DNA from: Bacteroidales bacterium
GTDB lineage: Bacteria; Bacteroidota; Bacteroidia; Bacteroidales; WCHB1-69
Assembly: GCA_017649855.1 (NCBI GenBank)
Contig: JAGCGA010000032.1
Coordinates: 1-50,229, forward strand
Direction: 5' to 3'
Length of the DNA stretch: 50,229 nucleotides
This document shows positions 16,616 through 24,283 of the stretch, one piece after another. The translations under genes were made by a program, and so were the position numbers. Under the pieces are notes generated by a model, which ran no database searches, was not told the origin of the DNA, and was given only the letters and a program-made list of their open reading frames with translations. Position 1 is the stretch's first letter, and each line of letters opens with the position of its first letter.

Positions 16616-16647
16616 CAAAAATAAAGATTATATAAAAAAACGGACAA
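16616..16647 (-). promoter_or_regulatory. Promoter for the STAS-PPTase-barrel-NRPS operon
   Basis: On the minus strand the -7 element reads TATTTTTG (16616-16623). An ATTG lies 21 bases upstream as a -33 element, the spacing seen in Bacteroidetes promoters. The region between the phosphatase stop (16684) and the STAS start (16530) is AT-rich and otherwise empty. Confidence 0.6.
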
Positions 16648-16683
16648 TATGTTTTGAACAGGTTCTCTTTTCATTTTCAGCCT

Positions 16684-18747
16684 TTAACACGTCCAAATAC
16701 TCTTCCACATCTTCAACACATTTTTTCCGTCTTCACGGGTGTATTCCACCTTGTCCATGATTTCCTTGATGAGATGGATGCCCAGACCACCGATCTGCCT
16801 TTCCTCAAGAGGGACATCCAAGTCGATTTCCTGCTGTTGCAATGGATTGAAGGGGATTCCCCGGTCTTGAATTACCATGAGAATATCGTCATCTTTTATT
16901 TGGGCGGAGAGGGTCACTTCGCCTTGAGCATTCTCCGGGTAGGCATACATGATGACGTTGGCCAAGGCCTCCTCCAAGGCAAGGTTCACACTGGGTAGAA
17001 GGGCCATGTCCAGGTTGTTACGGTCAAAGAAACTCTCTAAAAAGGGTTCCAGCTGATCCAGTTCCTGGATGTTGTCGGTCAAGGTCAGCGTATCCTCTGC
17101 TGGCAAATAGCGGATGGACAACATCGTGAGATCATCGCTTTGCTCGGCCTGGTTCACAAACTGTTGCACTGCCTCGCGCATCTTCGTAAGTTGTTCTTGC
17201 GCAGTCATGGCGCTGACTGCCGTCGCTGTTTCCAGAGCTCGTGTCTCCCCGAAAAGTTCATTTTGGGTGTTCTCAGCCTCTGTGAGCCCGTCTGTATAGA
17301 GCAATAGTGTGTCGCCAGGAGACAGTCTCAACTCGTGGGCGACATATTCGGCATTGGGCTCAACACCCAAAAGGAGGGAAGGCTCAGTGTCCAGAAACTT
17401 GGCTTGGCCGTCTTTGATCAATATCGGAGGATTGTGTCCGGCGTTACAGTACACCACCTTGCCAGAGGATAACTCCATGACTCCCAAGAACATCGTGATA
17501 AACATGATGTCAGGATTGTTGTCGCTGATGCTACTGTTCAGTGCCTTCATGATGCGTTCCGGCTGGTCGCTATGGGTTGACAGGGTGCGGAACAGACTAT
17601 GTGCAATGGCCATCAGCAGCGCGGCGGGCACTCCCTTGCCGGAGACGTCGCCAATGCAGAACAGCAATTTCCCGTCACGCACAAAATAGTCGTACAGGTC
17701 GCCCCCGACATATTTGGCCGAAATCTGCAAACCGCTGATGTCCAATCCGTCGGCAAGACCTTGTGACGGCCCTGACGGCAATAGCGACTGCTGGATGCCG
17801 CGGGCAATGAAAAGCTCGTCCTCGATACGCTGTTCTTTGGCACGTACCTCATTCAGTTTCCATAAGTTCTGGAGGGAACGGTAGGCAATGAAGAGCACCA
17901 CCAGAATACCTGTCATGGCCAGAAATGCGAAGAAAGCACTGGATTGCCGTAGCCGTTTGTACATGTCGGAGTCGGGAATGGTGAGGGTGAGCGTCATGTT
18001 CTTGCCATCAATAGTCTCTGTATAGACATGGCACTTGCCTTTGGGCATCGACGGCGCCGACGCCAGGACGGTGCCGTCGCCTGCGACCAGACTGCAGAAA
18101 CTGTTGGGATAGAGTTTTGTGCCTCTTATAATATTCACGAGGGTGTCAATAGCGATGTCCGCGCCGATGACGCCTACCACCTCGCCAGCCTCGTTTCTGA
18201 AAGGAACGATGTAGGTCATCATGAATGTCTTGCTCCCCGCATTGTCATAATAAGGGTTGCTCCAGATTCCTTTCTCGGCAGCCATCCCTTTCTGAAACCA
18301 ATCCATTTGGAGATAGTCATGATTAGGGCCTCCTATCTGCGTGACAATCAACGAGTCGCAGTCTCTCAGACGACCCGCGTAGGTCTCGAACCATCGTCCT
18401 TTTTCGGGATAGAAGTTCTCTTTGAATGCGATGCCAGCGCCCAAGATGCGGCTGCTGGACTCAACGGTGTGGCGGGCAACGTCAAACATGGCCTCAGGGT
18501 CGTCAAGGGCGTATTCCACCATGGGCTGCATGGAATTCACGATGGTCTCGATCTTCCCGGTGCGGATGTGTATCGTCATTTCCGTATTCTTCAAGGTGGA
18601 CTCCGCACGCTTTCCGGCGATATAGAGTGACTCTTTCCGAATATGGAAATAGTAGATCAGACTGACTATTATCAATGCGGAGATGGCACAGACAATCTTC
18701 AAGAGTTCCTTGTTGGCCAGTGAGTATTTATTTGGTGAATTTGACAT
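16684..18747 (-). CDS. Membrane sensor with RsbU-type phosphatase and RsbW-type ATPase domains
   Basis: A 687-residue protein. Transmembrane helix at about 17-36, an extracytoplasmic Cache-like sensor at 40-265 (includes MDWFQKG and IGADIAID), a second helix at 270-291, then a coiled linker (REQRIEDELFIARGIQQSLLP style). The SpoIIE/PP2C phosphatase spans about 340-540 (GGDLYDY 348-354, GDVSGKG 366-372, YTDGLTEA). A HATPase domain follows at about 555-687 (NLALEEALANV, GGLGIHLIKEIMD). In such proteins the phosphatase dephosphorylates a STAS partner and the ATPase domain can phosphorylate or bind it. The start is the Met at 18747 (MSNSPNKY), shortly before the first helix. It lies upstream of the STAS gene, its likely partner. 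Confidence 0.9.
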   Translation of the reverse strand: MSNSPNKYSLANKELLKIVCAISALIIVSLIYYFHIRKESLYIAGKRAESTLKNTEMTIHIRTGKIETIVNSMQPMVEYALDDPEAMFDVARHTVESSSRILGAGIAFKENFYPEKGRWFETYAGRLRDCDSLIVTQIGGPNHDYLQMDWFQKGMAAEKGIWSNPYYDNAGSKTFMMTYIVPFRNEAGEVVGVIGADIAIDTLVNIIRGTKLYPNSFCSLVAGDGTVLASAPSMPKGKCHVYTETIDGKNMTLTLTIPDSDMYKRLRQSSAFFAFLAMTGILVVLFIAYRSLQNLWKLNEVRAKEQRIEDELFIARGIQQSLLPSGPSQGLADGLDISGLQISAKYVGGDLYDYFVRDGKLLFCIGDVSGKGVPAALLMAIAHSLFRTLSTHSDQPERIMKALNSSISDNNPDIMFITMFLGVMELSSGKVVYCNAGHNPPILIKDGQAKFLDTEPSLLLGVEPNAEYVAHELRLSPGDTLLLYTDGLTEAENTQNELFGETRALETATAVSAMTAQEQLTKMREAVQQFVNQAEQSDDLTMLSIRYLPAEDTLTLTDNIQELDQLEPFLESFFDRNNLDMALLPSVNLALEEALANVIMYAYPENAQGEVTLSAQIKDDDILMVIQDRGIPFNPLQQQEIDLDVPLEERQIGGLGIHLIKEIMDKVEYTREDGKNVLKMWKSIWTC

Positions 18748-18797
18748 GATGAAAGCATTTCGTGGAAAAATACGTGTTCTCGTCGGCTGGACGTTTC

Positions 18798-19001
18798 TCA
18801 CGGTTTGTGTCTGATCAAGCCGTTTTTCACGGTGCCCAGCCATTTGTTGACGTGTTTGTCCACCACCACGGCCTCCAAGTTGTTGTCCATAAGGCTCGAA
18901 TTGAAGGTGGCGTATGTCTTCGCGTTCTGTCCCAGACACTCAAAGGCGGCCAAGGAATACAAACAAGTCACCATCAAGATTATCAAAAAAGATATCATCA
19001 T
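18798..19001 (-). CDS. Small membrane or secreted protein, 67 aa (uncertain)
   Basis: The frame opens with a strongly hydrophobic N-terminus (MMISFLIILMVTCLYSLAAF), followed by a polar 45-residue region with VVVDKHVNKWLG. A good promoter (-7 at 19023-19030, -33 TTG 21 bases further) lies just upstream, and the phosphatase gene starts 50 bases downstream. This supports a real first gene of that unit, or a leader. The family is not recognised. An overlapping plus-strand frame has no such support. Confidence 0.45.
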   Translation of the reverse strand: MMISFLIILMVTCLYSLAAFECLGQNAKTYATFNSSLMDNNLEAVVVDKHVNKWLGTVKNGLIRHKP

Positions 19002-19022
19002 AATCCTGTCTAGTAAGAGCAG

Positions 19023-19054
19023 CAAAAATAGTTTTTTTATTAAAAAAGCTGCAA
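19023..19054 (-). promoter_or_regulatory. Promoter upstream of the 67-aa gene and sensor phosphatase
   Basis: On the minus strand the -7 element is TATTTTTG (19023-19030). A TTG lies 21 bases upstream (19052-19054). This is one of the best matches to the Bacteroidetes consensus in the window. Confidence 0.65.
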
Positions 19055-19163
19055 CTACCGGACAATTATTTTTGTGTCCGTTTTGATGGTGTCTGATAGA
19101 GCTGAAAGGCAAGCGCGACCTATGGGTCTTGGCTTTTCCCAATGCGACGGTAAGCGAAGATGC

Positions 19164-20066
19164 TTACGGCAGTTCGTGCACTAAACGCACGCTGCATCCG
19201 TAATAGCGCGTGGGCCGCCCATAATAAGAGACCACCCCGTTGGCATGGGAGATGCTGAGCGCGTAGGCGGCATCCGGCGTGAATCCGCCAATGGCGGTGG
19301 AGGTCCAATAGTACCCCGACTTGTTAAAGACCCACACCTCTTGTTCGTGTCTCATGCCTGCTTCCGGCAAGAAGACAGCCCCCGCCTTTTCCATCTTGTT
19401 CCACTGCTCTATCGTGTATTGATGGTTGGATGCGTCAATGTCTGTCGGCCGAACCCAATCGTCGGGAAGGAGCACCACTCCATGGATGGTGTCCACGGAT
19501 GCATGGTAACAATACTCCTGGGCATTGGGACGCTGAGTGATGAGGTACTGGAGTTCTTCTTTGGTAAGGCAACGCCATAAGCCGGCTTTGTTGCCGCCAT
19601 TGCTGATGGCATTGTACACACCCCAGTCGGCATTGGCATAGTCGCCCACCAAGTCGAGGTCATAGTGATGGTCCGCATCTGTGGGGCCGTATTCGTATCC
19701 GCAGGAGTTGCATCCGCAGGTGGCAATGTCGTATGGATGGTAGTAGGTGTTCCCGTTGTCCCAGCCACTGGTGGCGAAGCCAAAGAGGTCTATCCAGCCA
19801 TTGTAGGTGGCGGAGATGTGCGTGTTGCTTTCGCCCAGCATCTGATATTGCTGATCGGCAAAACGCCAAAGGCCCGTGCTGGCTTGGTACTGCAGGTTGC
19901 CTTGGGCGAAGACTACCTTCTGGGTGGCACTGATGGAGAAGGCTCCCTTCAGAGCACCCGGGAGCTCACTCTCGTTCGTCGGATCGGGATTGTCTGGATG
20001 TTTGCACGAGACAAGCACACCGAAAGAGAGGAATAAGAGGAAGAAGACATACAGATGTTTTTTCAT
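19164..20066 (-). CDS. FISUMP/DUF1566-like lipoprotein
   Basis: A 300-residue lipoprotein. The signal peptide ends in a lipobox, LVSC, with Cys21 as the lipidated residue, followed by an Asp/Pro-rich tether (KHPDNPDPTN). The mature part begins with FSISATQKVVFAQGNLQY and ends with the block YYWTSTA...AYALSI...YYGCSVRLV. That layout is typical of the Fibrobacter succinogenes major paralogous (FISUMP) and DUF1566-like domains of surface lipoproteins. A cluster of Cys residues (ATCGCNSCGY) near 115-124 is notable. The protein is expected at the outer membrane or cell surface. Its function is unknown, and it faces no obvious partner gene. Confidence 0.8.
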   Translation of the reverse strand: MKKHLYVFFLLFLSFGVLVSCKHPDNPDPTNESELPGALKGAFSISATQKVVFAQGNLQYQASTGLWRFADQQYQMLGESNTHISATYNGWIDLFGFATSGWDNGNTYYHPYDIATCGCNSCGYEYGPTDADHHYDLDLVGDYANADWGVYNAISNGGNKAGLWRCLTKEELQYLITQRPNAQEYCYHASVDTIHGVVLLPDDWVRPTDIDASNHQYTIEQWNKMEKAGAVFLPEAGMRHEQEVWVFNKSGYYWTSTAIGGFTPDAAYALSISHANGVVSYYGRPTRYYGCSVRLVHELP

Positions 20067-20165
20067 AATGTAAGATTTTTTAGGGTTAAAAGAATGATGG
20101 GATGAAATCGGAACCGATTCCGACCTTTAAGACGAGAGTGAATGAGGGCTTGTTACAGCGGTAGT

Positions 20166-20194
20166 AAAAAAATAGACAGGACGGCTTAATCCTG
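20166..20194 (-). terminator. Weak terminator after the NYN gene
   Basis: On the minus strand a 5-base stem (CAGGA with TCCTG, 20077-equivalent bases 20177-20181 and 20190-20194) is followed by TCTATTTTTTT. It lies 70 bases after the NYN stop. The stem is short. The rest of 20067-20264 shows only a short inverted repeat, TCGGAA 20108-20113 with TTCCGA 20118-20123. Confidence 0.35.
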
Positions 20195-20264
20195 ACAGAT
20201 TCCGTTCTACTTAGATTCTTGTTTTTTGTGATTTTTTAAGAGAGAGAATGCTATGGCGATTTGC

Positions 20265-20924
20265 TCATTCTGACATCTTCTTCCACTTTTCAGGAATGCT
20301 GAAAGATTTGTTCCCATCTGTAACCAAATCCTCCATGATGGAGTTCAAGAATCTTGGAAGGTTGTTTTTCATTAGGACAGGTTTGCTCCGATGATGCAAT
20401 AAATTATCTTTAATGTCATTGCTGTAGTTTGTCGGGGGAAAATACACCTTGATATTCTTTTGTGGAAATAACTGTTGAATGAACTCCAGGGGAGGGATGA
20501 GATCGCTGTCGGCACTAACCAATGCCACTGTGTCGGTTTTATCTTCCATACAATCAGCCAGCATCCTCACGGATATGTTCACATCTGTTTTCTTCTCCTC
20601 GGGTTTTGAAATGGATGCATTGCAGAAAGGACAAATAAAGCTTTTATCCATATATTTTCCCCTGATAATCTCAAATTTGTTTCCATTGATGAGTTTGTTT
20701 GCATTTAGGAATGAACTTTGGCGACTGTTTTTAGCCGGATTCATAGGACTCGCCGTGAAGTATATGACCTTTTCTAATATCTGGTTTTCTCCAAGGAAAC
20801 TCTCGCAGAGTTTTACGACATCAATCCAATAGCATTTGCTCCAGTTCTTATCTATATTGCGAGCACGCTTGATACCGAAATAGAAATTGAATCCGTCAAT
20901 GTAGAATGTAACTCTTTTTGTCAT
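20265..20924 (-). CDS. NYN-domain (PIN-like) ribonuclease-type protein
   Basis: A 219-residue protein with the NYN/LabA (DUF88) fold signature. The acidic residues expected in the active site are Asp10 in YIDGFN, Asp114 in KKTDVNIS, and Asp139 and Asp141 in VSADSD. A single CPFC pair (98-101) sits in the middle and may bind metal with other ligands. The family contains PIN-like nucleases and RNA-binding regulators. The ATG is at 20924. Upstream is a promoter followed by a leader with two hairpins, one of them a minus-strand terminator. The gene looks richer in A and T than its neighbours, which may mean a different origin; that is by eye only. Its target is unknown. Confidence 0.88.
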   Translation of the reverse strand: MTKRVTFYIDGFNFYFGIKRARNIDKNWSKCYWIDVVKLCESFLGENQILEKVIYFTASPMNPAKNSRQSSFLNANKLINGNKFEIIRGKYMDKSFICPFCNASISKPEEKKTDVNISVRMLADCMEDKTDTVALVSADSDLIPPLEFIQQLFPQKNIKVYFPPTNYSNDIKDNLLHHRSKPVLMKNNLPRFLNSIMEDLVTDGNKSFSIPEKWKKMSE

Positions 20925-20941
20925 AATTCATAGTTGTTAAT

Positions 20942-20965
20942 AAAAAAGAGCCACTGAAAAGTGGC
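20942..20965 (-). terminator. Intrinsic terminator inside the NYN leader
   Basis: A 6-base GC-rich stem, GCCACT with AGTGGC, with a four-base loop, is followed on the minus strand by TCTTTTTT. It lies between the promoter at 21006-21013 and the NYN start at 20924. Confidence 0.7.
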
Positions 20966-20999
20966 CCGTGTCCTTACAAGAAAGTAAGGCGTTGCTTTT
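20942..20999 (-). ncRNA. Structured leader or small RNA upstream of the NYN gene
   Basis: A transcript starting after the promoter element at 21006-21013 would read, on the minus strand, a first hairpin (CCTTAC with GTAAGG, 20972-20977 and 20984-20989) and then a second (GCCACT with AGTGGC, loop TTTC, 20950-20965). The second is followed by TCTTTTTTA, an intrinsic-terminator layout. It ends 18 bases before the NYN ATG. It is either an attenuator controlling the nuclease or a separate RNA of about 60 bases. Confidence 0.5.
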
Positions 21000-21005
21000 A
21001 TGCGG

Positions 21006-21013
21006 CAAAAATA
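21006..21013 (-). promoter_or_regulatory. Bacteroidetes -7 element for the NYN leader
   Basis: On the minus strand this reads TATTTTTG. It lies about 82 bases upstream of the NYN start. Confidence 0.6.
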
Positions 21014-21086
21014 TAAAAAAAATGATTCAATTGGTGTCGGAAGAAAAAATATTTTTGAACGTGTTGTAAAGAACGGCATTTCCCCC

Positions 21087-22946
21087 TTAGAACTGGAAAT
21101 AGATGAAGGGCTGCAGGTCGGCGGTGACGAACTGGTAGAGCACGAAGATGGTGACCACCACGATGATGCCGATGACCCATACGGGCAGCAGGGCGAAGTT
21201 CATCCGGTACCAGCGTTTCCAGCGGTCGGGCAGCCAGTGGATGATCATGCCGAGGATAAACAGGATGAAGACAGCGCGGTAGTTGTGCAGGATGTCGGGA
21301 ATGACCGCTGTATTCCAGGTGCTGCCGATGCTGTTGACCATGCTCTTGGCGGTGTTCCAGGCAGTCTCGTTGGCCAAGGCGGGGTCGAGGTTGGAGCCCG
21401 ACCGGAAGAACAGTCGGGTGAAGGTGATGAAGACGAAGGTCTGTGCGATGCCCCACACCTTGTCGAGCCAGGGCACGTCTTTTCTGGGGAAGATGATGGT
21501 GTAGAGGGACTTGATCAGCGTGCCCGCGGTCATCGCGCCCGTCCACACGCAGGCAATGCGCAGGATGGGGGCAGGGAAGAGGTGGTTGCAGACCATGAAG
21601 ATGGCAAAGATGCCGCCAATGACGAGCGGTTTCACCAAATTATGGCAGTGTCGCCAGATCTTGTAGCCGATGATGCCCAATCCGTTGAGTCCGCCCCAAA
21701 TCATGAAGTTCCAGGAGGCGCCGTGCCATAGACCGCCTAACAGCATGGTGTTCATGTTGTTGAGATTGGTGCTGATGACCAGTCTCGCTTTTTTGGAGGC
21801 TAAGGATATGATGGTCAGCACCACCGCCAACGTGACGATGATGGAGGTGATAACGGCGCTCTTGGTGAGCATGATGATGACGAAGGCGATGAAGAGGATG
21901 CAGAAGTAAGTGCCGAAGGTGGCGTTACGGTTGCCGCCCAACGGGATGTAGAGATAGTCCTTCAGCCAGTTGGAGAGGGAGATGTGCCAGCGTTTCCAGA
22001 AGTTGCCCGGGTTGGTGGCCTTGTAGGGCGAGTTGAAGTTCTTGGGCAGATGGAAGCCCATCAGCATGGCTACGCCGATGGCGATGTCGGTATAGCCGGA
22101 GAAGTCGGCATATACCTGCAAGGAGTAGATGAACAAAGCCGACAAATTCTCAAAGGGGGTGAACAGCGAGGGGTTGTTGAAGACGCGGTCCACGAAGTTG
22201 ACGGCCAGGTAGTCGCTCATGATCAGCTTCTTGGCCAAACCGTTGAGGATCCAGAAGACGGCAATGCCGAATTGTCGTTTGCTGAGAGAGTAGGGCTTGT
22301 ACAATTGCGGTACAAAGCTGTCGGCGCGCACGATAGGACCCGCCACCAGTTGCGGGAAGAAGGAGACGTAGAAGCCGAAGTCCAGCAGGTTGGTCACATG
22401 CGCCACCTTTTTGCGATAGACATCCACCACATAGCTGATGTTCTGGAACGTATAGAAGGAGATACCCACCGGCAGCAGGATCTTGGAGGCGTCGAAATAG
22501 TTCTTGCCGGTCAGGTCGTTGGTCCACTGCGCAAGCCAGTTGATGACCTCGTGATTGCTGCCGACCATCGTGTTGTAGGCATCGGTAAAGAAGTAGGCGT
22601 ATTTGAAATAGCAGAGGATGGCGAGGTTCAGCACCACGCCCGTGATCATATAGGTTTTGCGTGCCCATTGTCGAGGCGACTTGTCCAACAGTATGCCGAT
22701 GAGGTAGTTGTAGAACATGTCGAAGATGAGGATGAGCACAAAGAGACCGCTGGTCTTATAGTAGAAGAAGACGCTGGCGAAGAAGAGAAAGGCGTTGCGC
22801 AGCAGTCTTTTGCGATGGAAGATGGTGAAGAGGGCGAATACGAGGGCGAAGAAGGCCCAGAAGTTGAACTGGGTGAACAGCAACGGGTATTCCTCGTTGA
22901 AGGAGAAGATGTTATGTAGAAATATTTTAAGATTCTCCCACGTCAT
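21087..22946 (-). CDS. MBOAT-family O-acyltransferase (AlgI-like)
   Basis: A 619-residue multipass membrane protein that should pass an acyl group, usually acetyl, across the inner membrane for transfer to an exported glycan. Family blocks are LLPVGISFYTFQNISYVVDVYR, FFPQLVAGPIVRA, YADFSGYTDIAIG and FNSPYKATNPGNFWKRWHISLSNW. The catalytic histidine is His408 in LLGGLWHGASWNF. The length exceeds AlgI (about 520), mostly from extra hydrophobic segments in the second half. It follows two SGNH hydrolase genes closely: the upstream SGNH stop and this start are three bases apart. The set resembles AlgI-AlgJ/AlgX-type acetylation systems. Confidence 0.93.
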   Translation of the reverse strand: MTWENLKIFLHNIFSFNEEYPLLFTQFNFWAFFALVFALFTIFHRKRLLRNAFLFFASVFFYYKTSGLFVLILIFDMFYNYLIGILLDKSPRQWARKTYMITGVVLNLAILCYFKYAYFFTDAYNTMVGSNHEVINWLAQWTNDLTGKNYFDASKILLPVGISFYTFQNISYVVDVYRKKVAHVTNLLDFGFYVSFFPQLVAGPIVRADSFVPQLYKPYSLSKRQFGIAVFWILNGLAKKLIMSDYLAVNFVDRVFNNPSLFTPFENLSALFIYSLQVYADFSGYTDIAIGVAMLMGFHLPKNFNSPYKATNPGNFWKRWHISLSNWLKDYLYIPLGGNRNATFGTYFCILFIAFVIIMLTKSAVITSIIVTLAVVLTIISLASKKARLVISTNLNNMNTMLLGGLWHGASWNFMIWGGLNGLGIIGYKIWRHCHNLVKPLVIGGIFAIFMVCNHLFPAPILRIACVWTGAMTAGTLIKSLYTIIFPRKDVPWLDKVWGIAQTFVFITFTRLFFRSGSNLDPALANETAWNTAKSMVNSIGSTWNTAVIPDILHNYRAVFILFILGMIIHWLPDRWKRWYRMNFALLPVWVIGIIVVVTIFVLYQFVTADLQPFIYFQF

Positions 22947-22948
22947 CC

Positions 22949-24283
22949 TTACGGTCTTCTGATTTCGTTGATAATAGCTTCAAAAAGGAGGTCGCCGAGC
23001 TGTTGATAGCCGGCTGCGGTGAAATGCACATAGTCTTTCTGGGCGAGCCCTTTCTTGCGCCAAGTATTCATCGAGCGCAGGCCGCCCATGATATGGAACT
23101 GGTCCCATACGGCGCCTCCGGTGAGGTCGGCTAGCCGGTGCATCACGTCGCTGACGGCCGGGCCGGTGGGGTTGACATAGTACTTGCCTTTCTTGCCCTT
23201 CTTCCAGGTGTCGTTGTTGGACATGAAAATGAAGGCGCAGTCGGGGTTGGCTTCGCGGATGCGCGCCACCAGCTGCAGGTAGTTGTTCTTGAAGGCCACG
23301 GAGTCGAAGGTGGCTCCGTAGGCGTCGTTGACTCCGATGCCGAAGATGACGAGGTCGGGCTTGATGAGCTCCATGTCGCGGACGAAGTTCTTGCACCGCA
23401 GATAGGAGGTTACCTGCGCCCCGTTGACGCCAATGGAGGAGACGGTGATACCCGCACGGCCGTTGCGCAGCAGGATGCCTTCCACCATGAAGGTGTCGCG
23501 TGCGCTGCAGGGGAAGTGGATGGTGAAGTCTGTCACGGGCTCATCGAGGTAGTAGAAGTAGCGGTCGTGGGCCAGATCCTCGGAGTCGGGGAAATGGTAG
23601 ATGGTGTCGTATTGTAGGATCGGGTCGATGGGCCATCCGTGGGCGGCGCCCAGGAGGATGATGGTGTCAGCGTAGAAGTCGTAGTCCGGGGCGTTCATCT
23701 TGACGGTGATGCTGTTGGCGGTGTCGGAGCACCAGACCGCGATGCCGCTGCCGCCCAGGGGGAACTGGTAGGTCTGATATACGTTGCGGATCAGGTTGAA
23801 AGTGGCCCGCTTGCTGATGCGGTAGTCGCTGGGATTGTTGCAGTTGCTGGCGCTGGAGTAGGGGAAGATGAAGCCCCGTGCGGCAGGCGGTTCGCCGTAT
23901 TCATCCAAGAAGTGGGTGCGTAGGCGGTGGGTGAGGGTGCCTGCCTGCACATGCGAGGCGCCGAGATGCAGGATGTGGACGTTGCCCTGCTTGGCATCCA
24001 GCACATAGTTTAGCTTGTCGAAGAAACGGACCAGACTCAGGCTGTCGCGACCCCAATCCAGATGGTTGAGGTCGTAGCGAATGTAAGGATCCTCAATGCC
24101 AGAGTCCTCCACCACATCCGTGTCAGTGATCAGCACGTTGCTGCTGTCCACGGTCATCATGGTGTCGGTCACCAGGGGGATCTGCGGGATGGAGTCCTCC
24201 TGAGTGATGTCCACCTGCCCGAAGCAACGGATCGAGCAGCATAGGGCGATGAGCAGCCAGGTCAGTGTCCGGATTCGTTCCAT
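22949..24283 (-). CDS. Exported SGNH/GDSL-family hydrolase (acetylation partner)
   Basis: A 444-residue protein with an N-terminal signal peptide (MERIRTLTWLLIALCC, cleavage near CFGQ). Block I is LHLGASHVQAG, where the usual GDS is replaced by GAS-H with the nucleophile serine kept. Block III is FGIGVNDAYG, with the Asn. Block V is DYVHFTAAG (Asp417, His420). This layout fits SGNH proteins that act as periplasmic acetyltransferases beside an MBOAT protein, such as AlgX/AlgJ and PatB. The start at 24283 is chosen for the signal peptide and overlaps the end of the preceding SGNH gene by 22 bases, typical of translational coupling. Confidence 0.85.
   Translation of the reverse strand: MERIRTLTWLLIALCCSIRCFGQVDITQEDSIPQIPLVTDTMMTVDSSNVLITDTDVVEDSGIEDPYIRYDLNHLDWGRDSLSLVRFFDKLNYVLDAKQGNVHILHLGASHVQAGTLTHRLRTHFLDEYGEPPAARGFIFPYSSASNCNNPSDYRISKRATFNLIRNVYQTYQFPLGGSGIAVWCSDTANSITVKMNAPDYDFYADTIILLGAAHGWPIDPILQYDTIYHFPDSEDLAHDRYFYYLDEPVTDFTIHFPCSARDTFMVEGILLRNGRAGITVSSIGVNGAQVTSYLRCKNFVRDMELIKPDLVIFGIGVNDAYGATFDSVAFKNNYLQLVARIREANPDCAFIFMSNNDTWKKGKKGKYYVNPTGPAVSDVMHRLADLTGGAVWDQFHIMGGLRSMNTWRKKGLAQKDYVHFTAAGYQQLGDLLFEAIINEIRRP

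Noticed and set aside
20942..20999. Full type III toxin-antitoxin call for the NYN locus
   Set aside because: The RNA lacks tandem pseudoknot repeats and the protein is not of a known type III toxin family; kept only as a layout resemblance.
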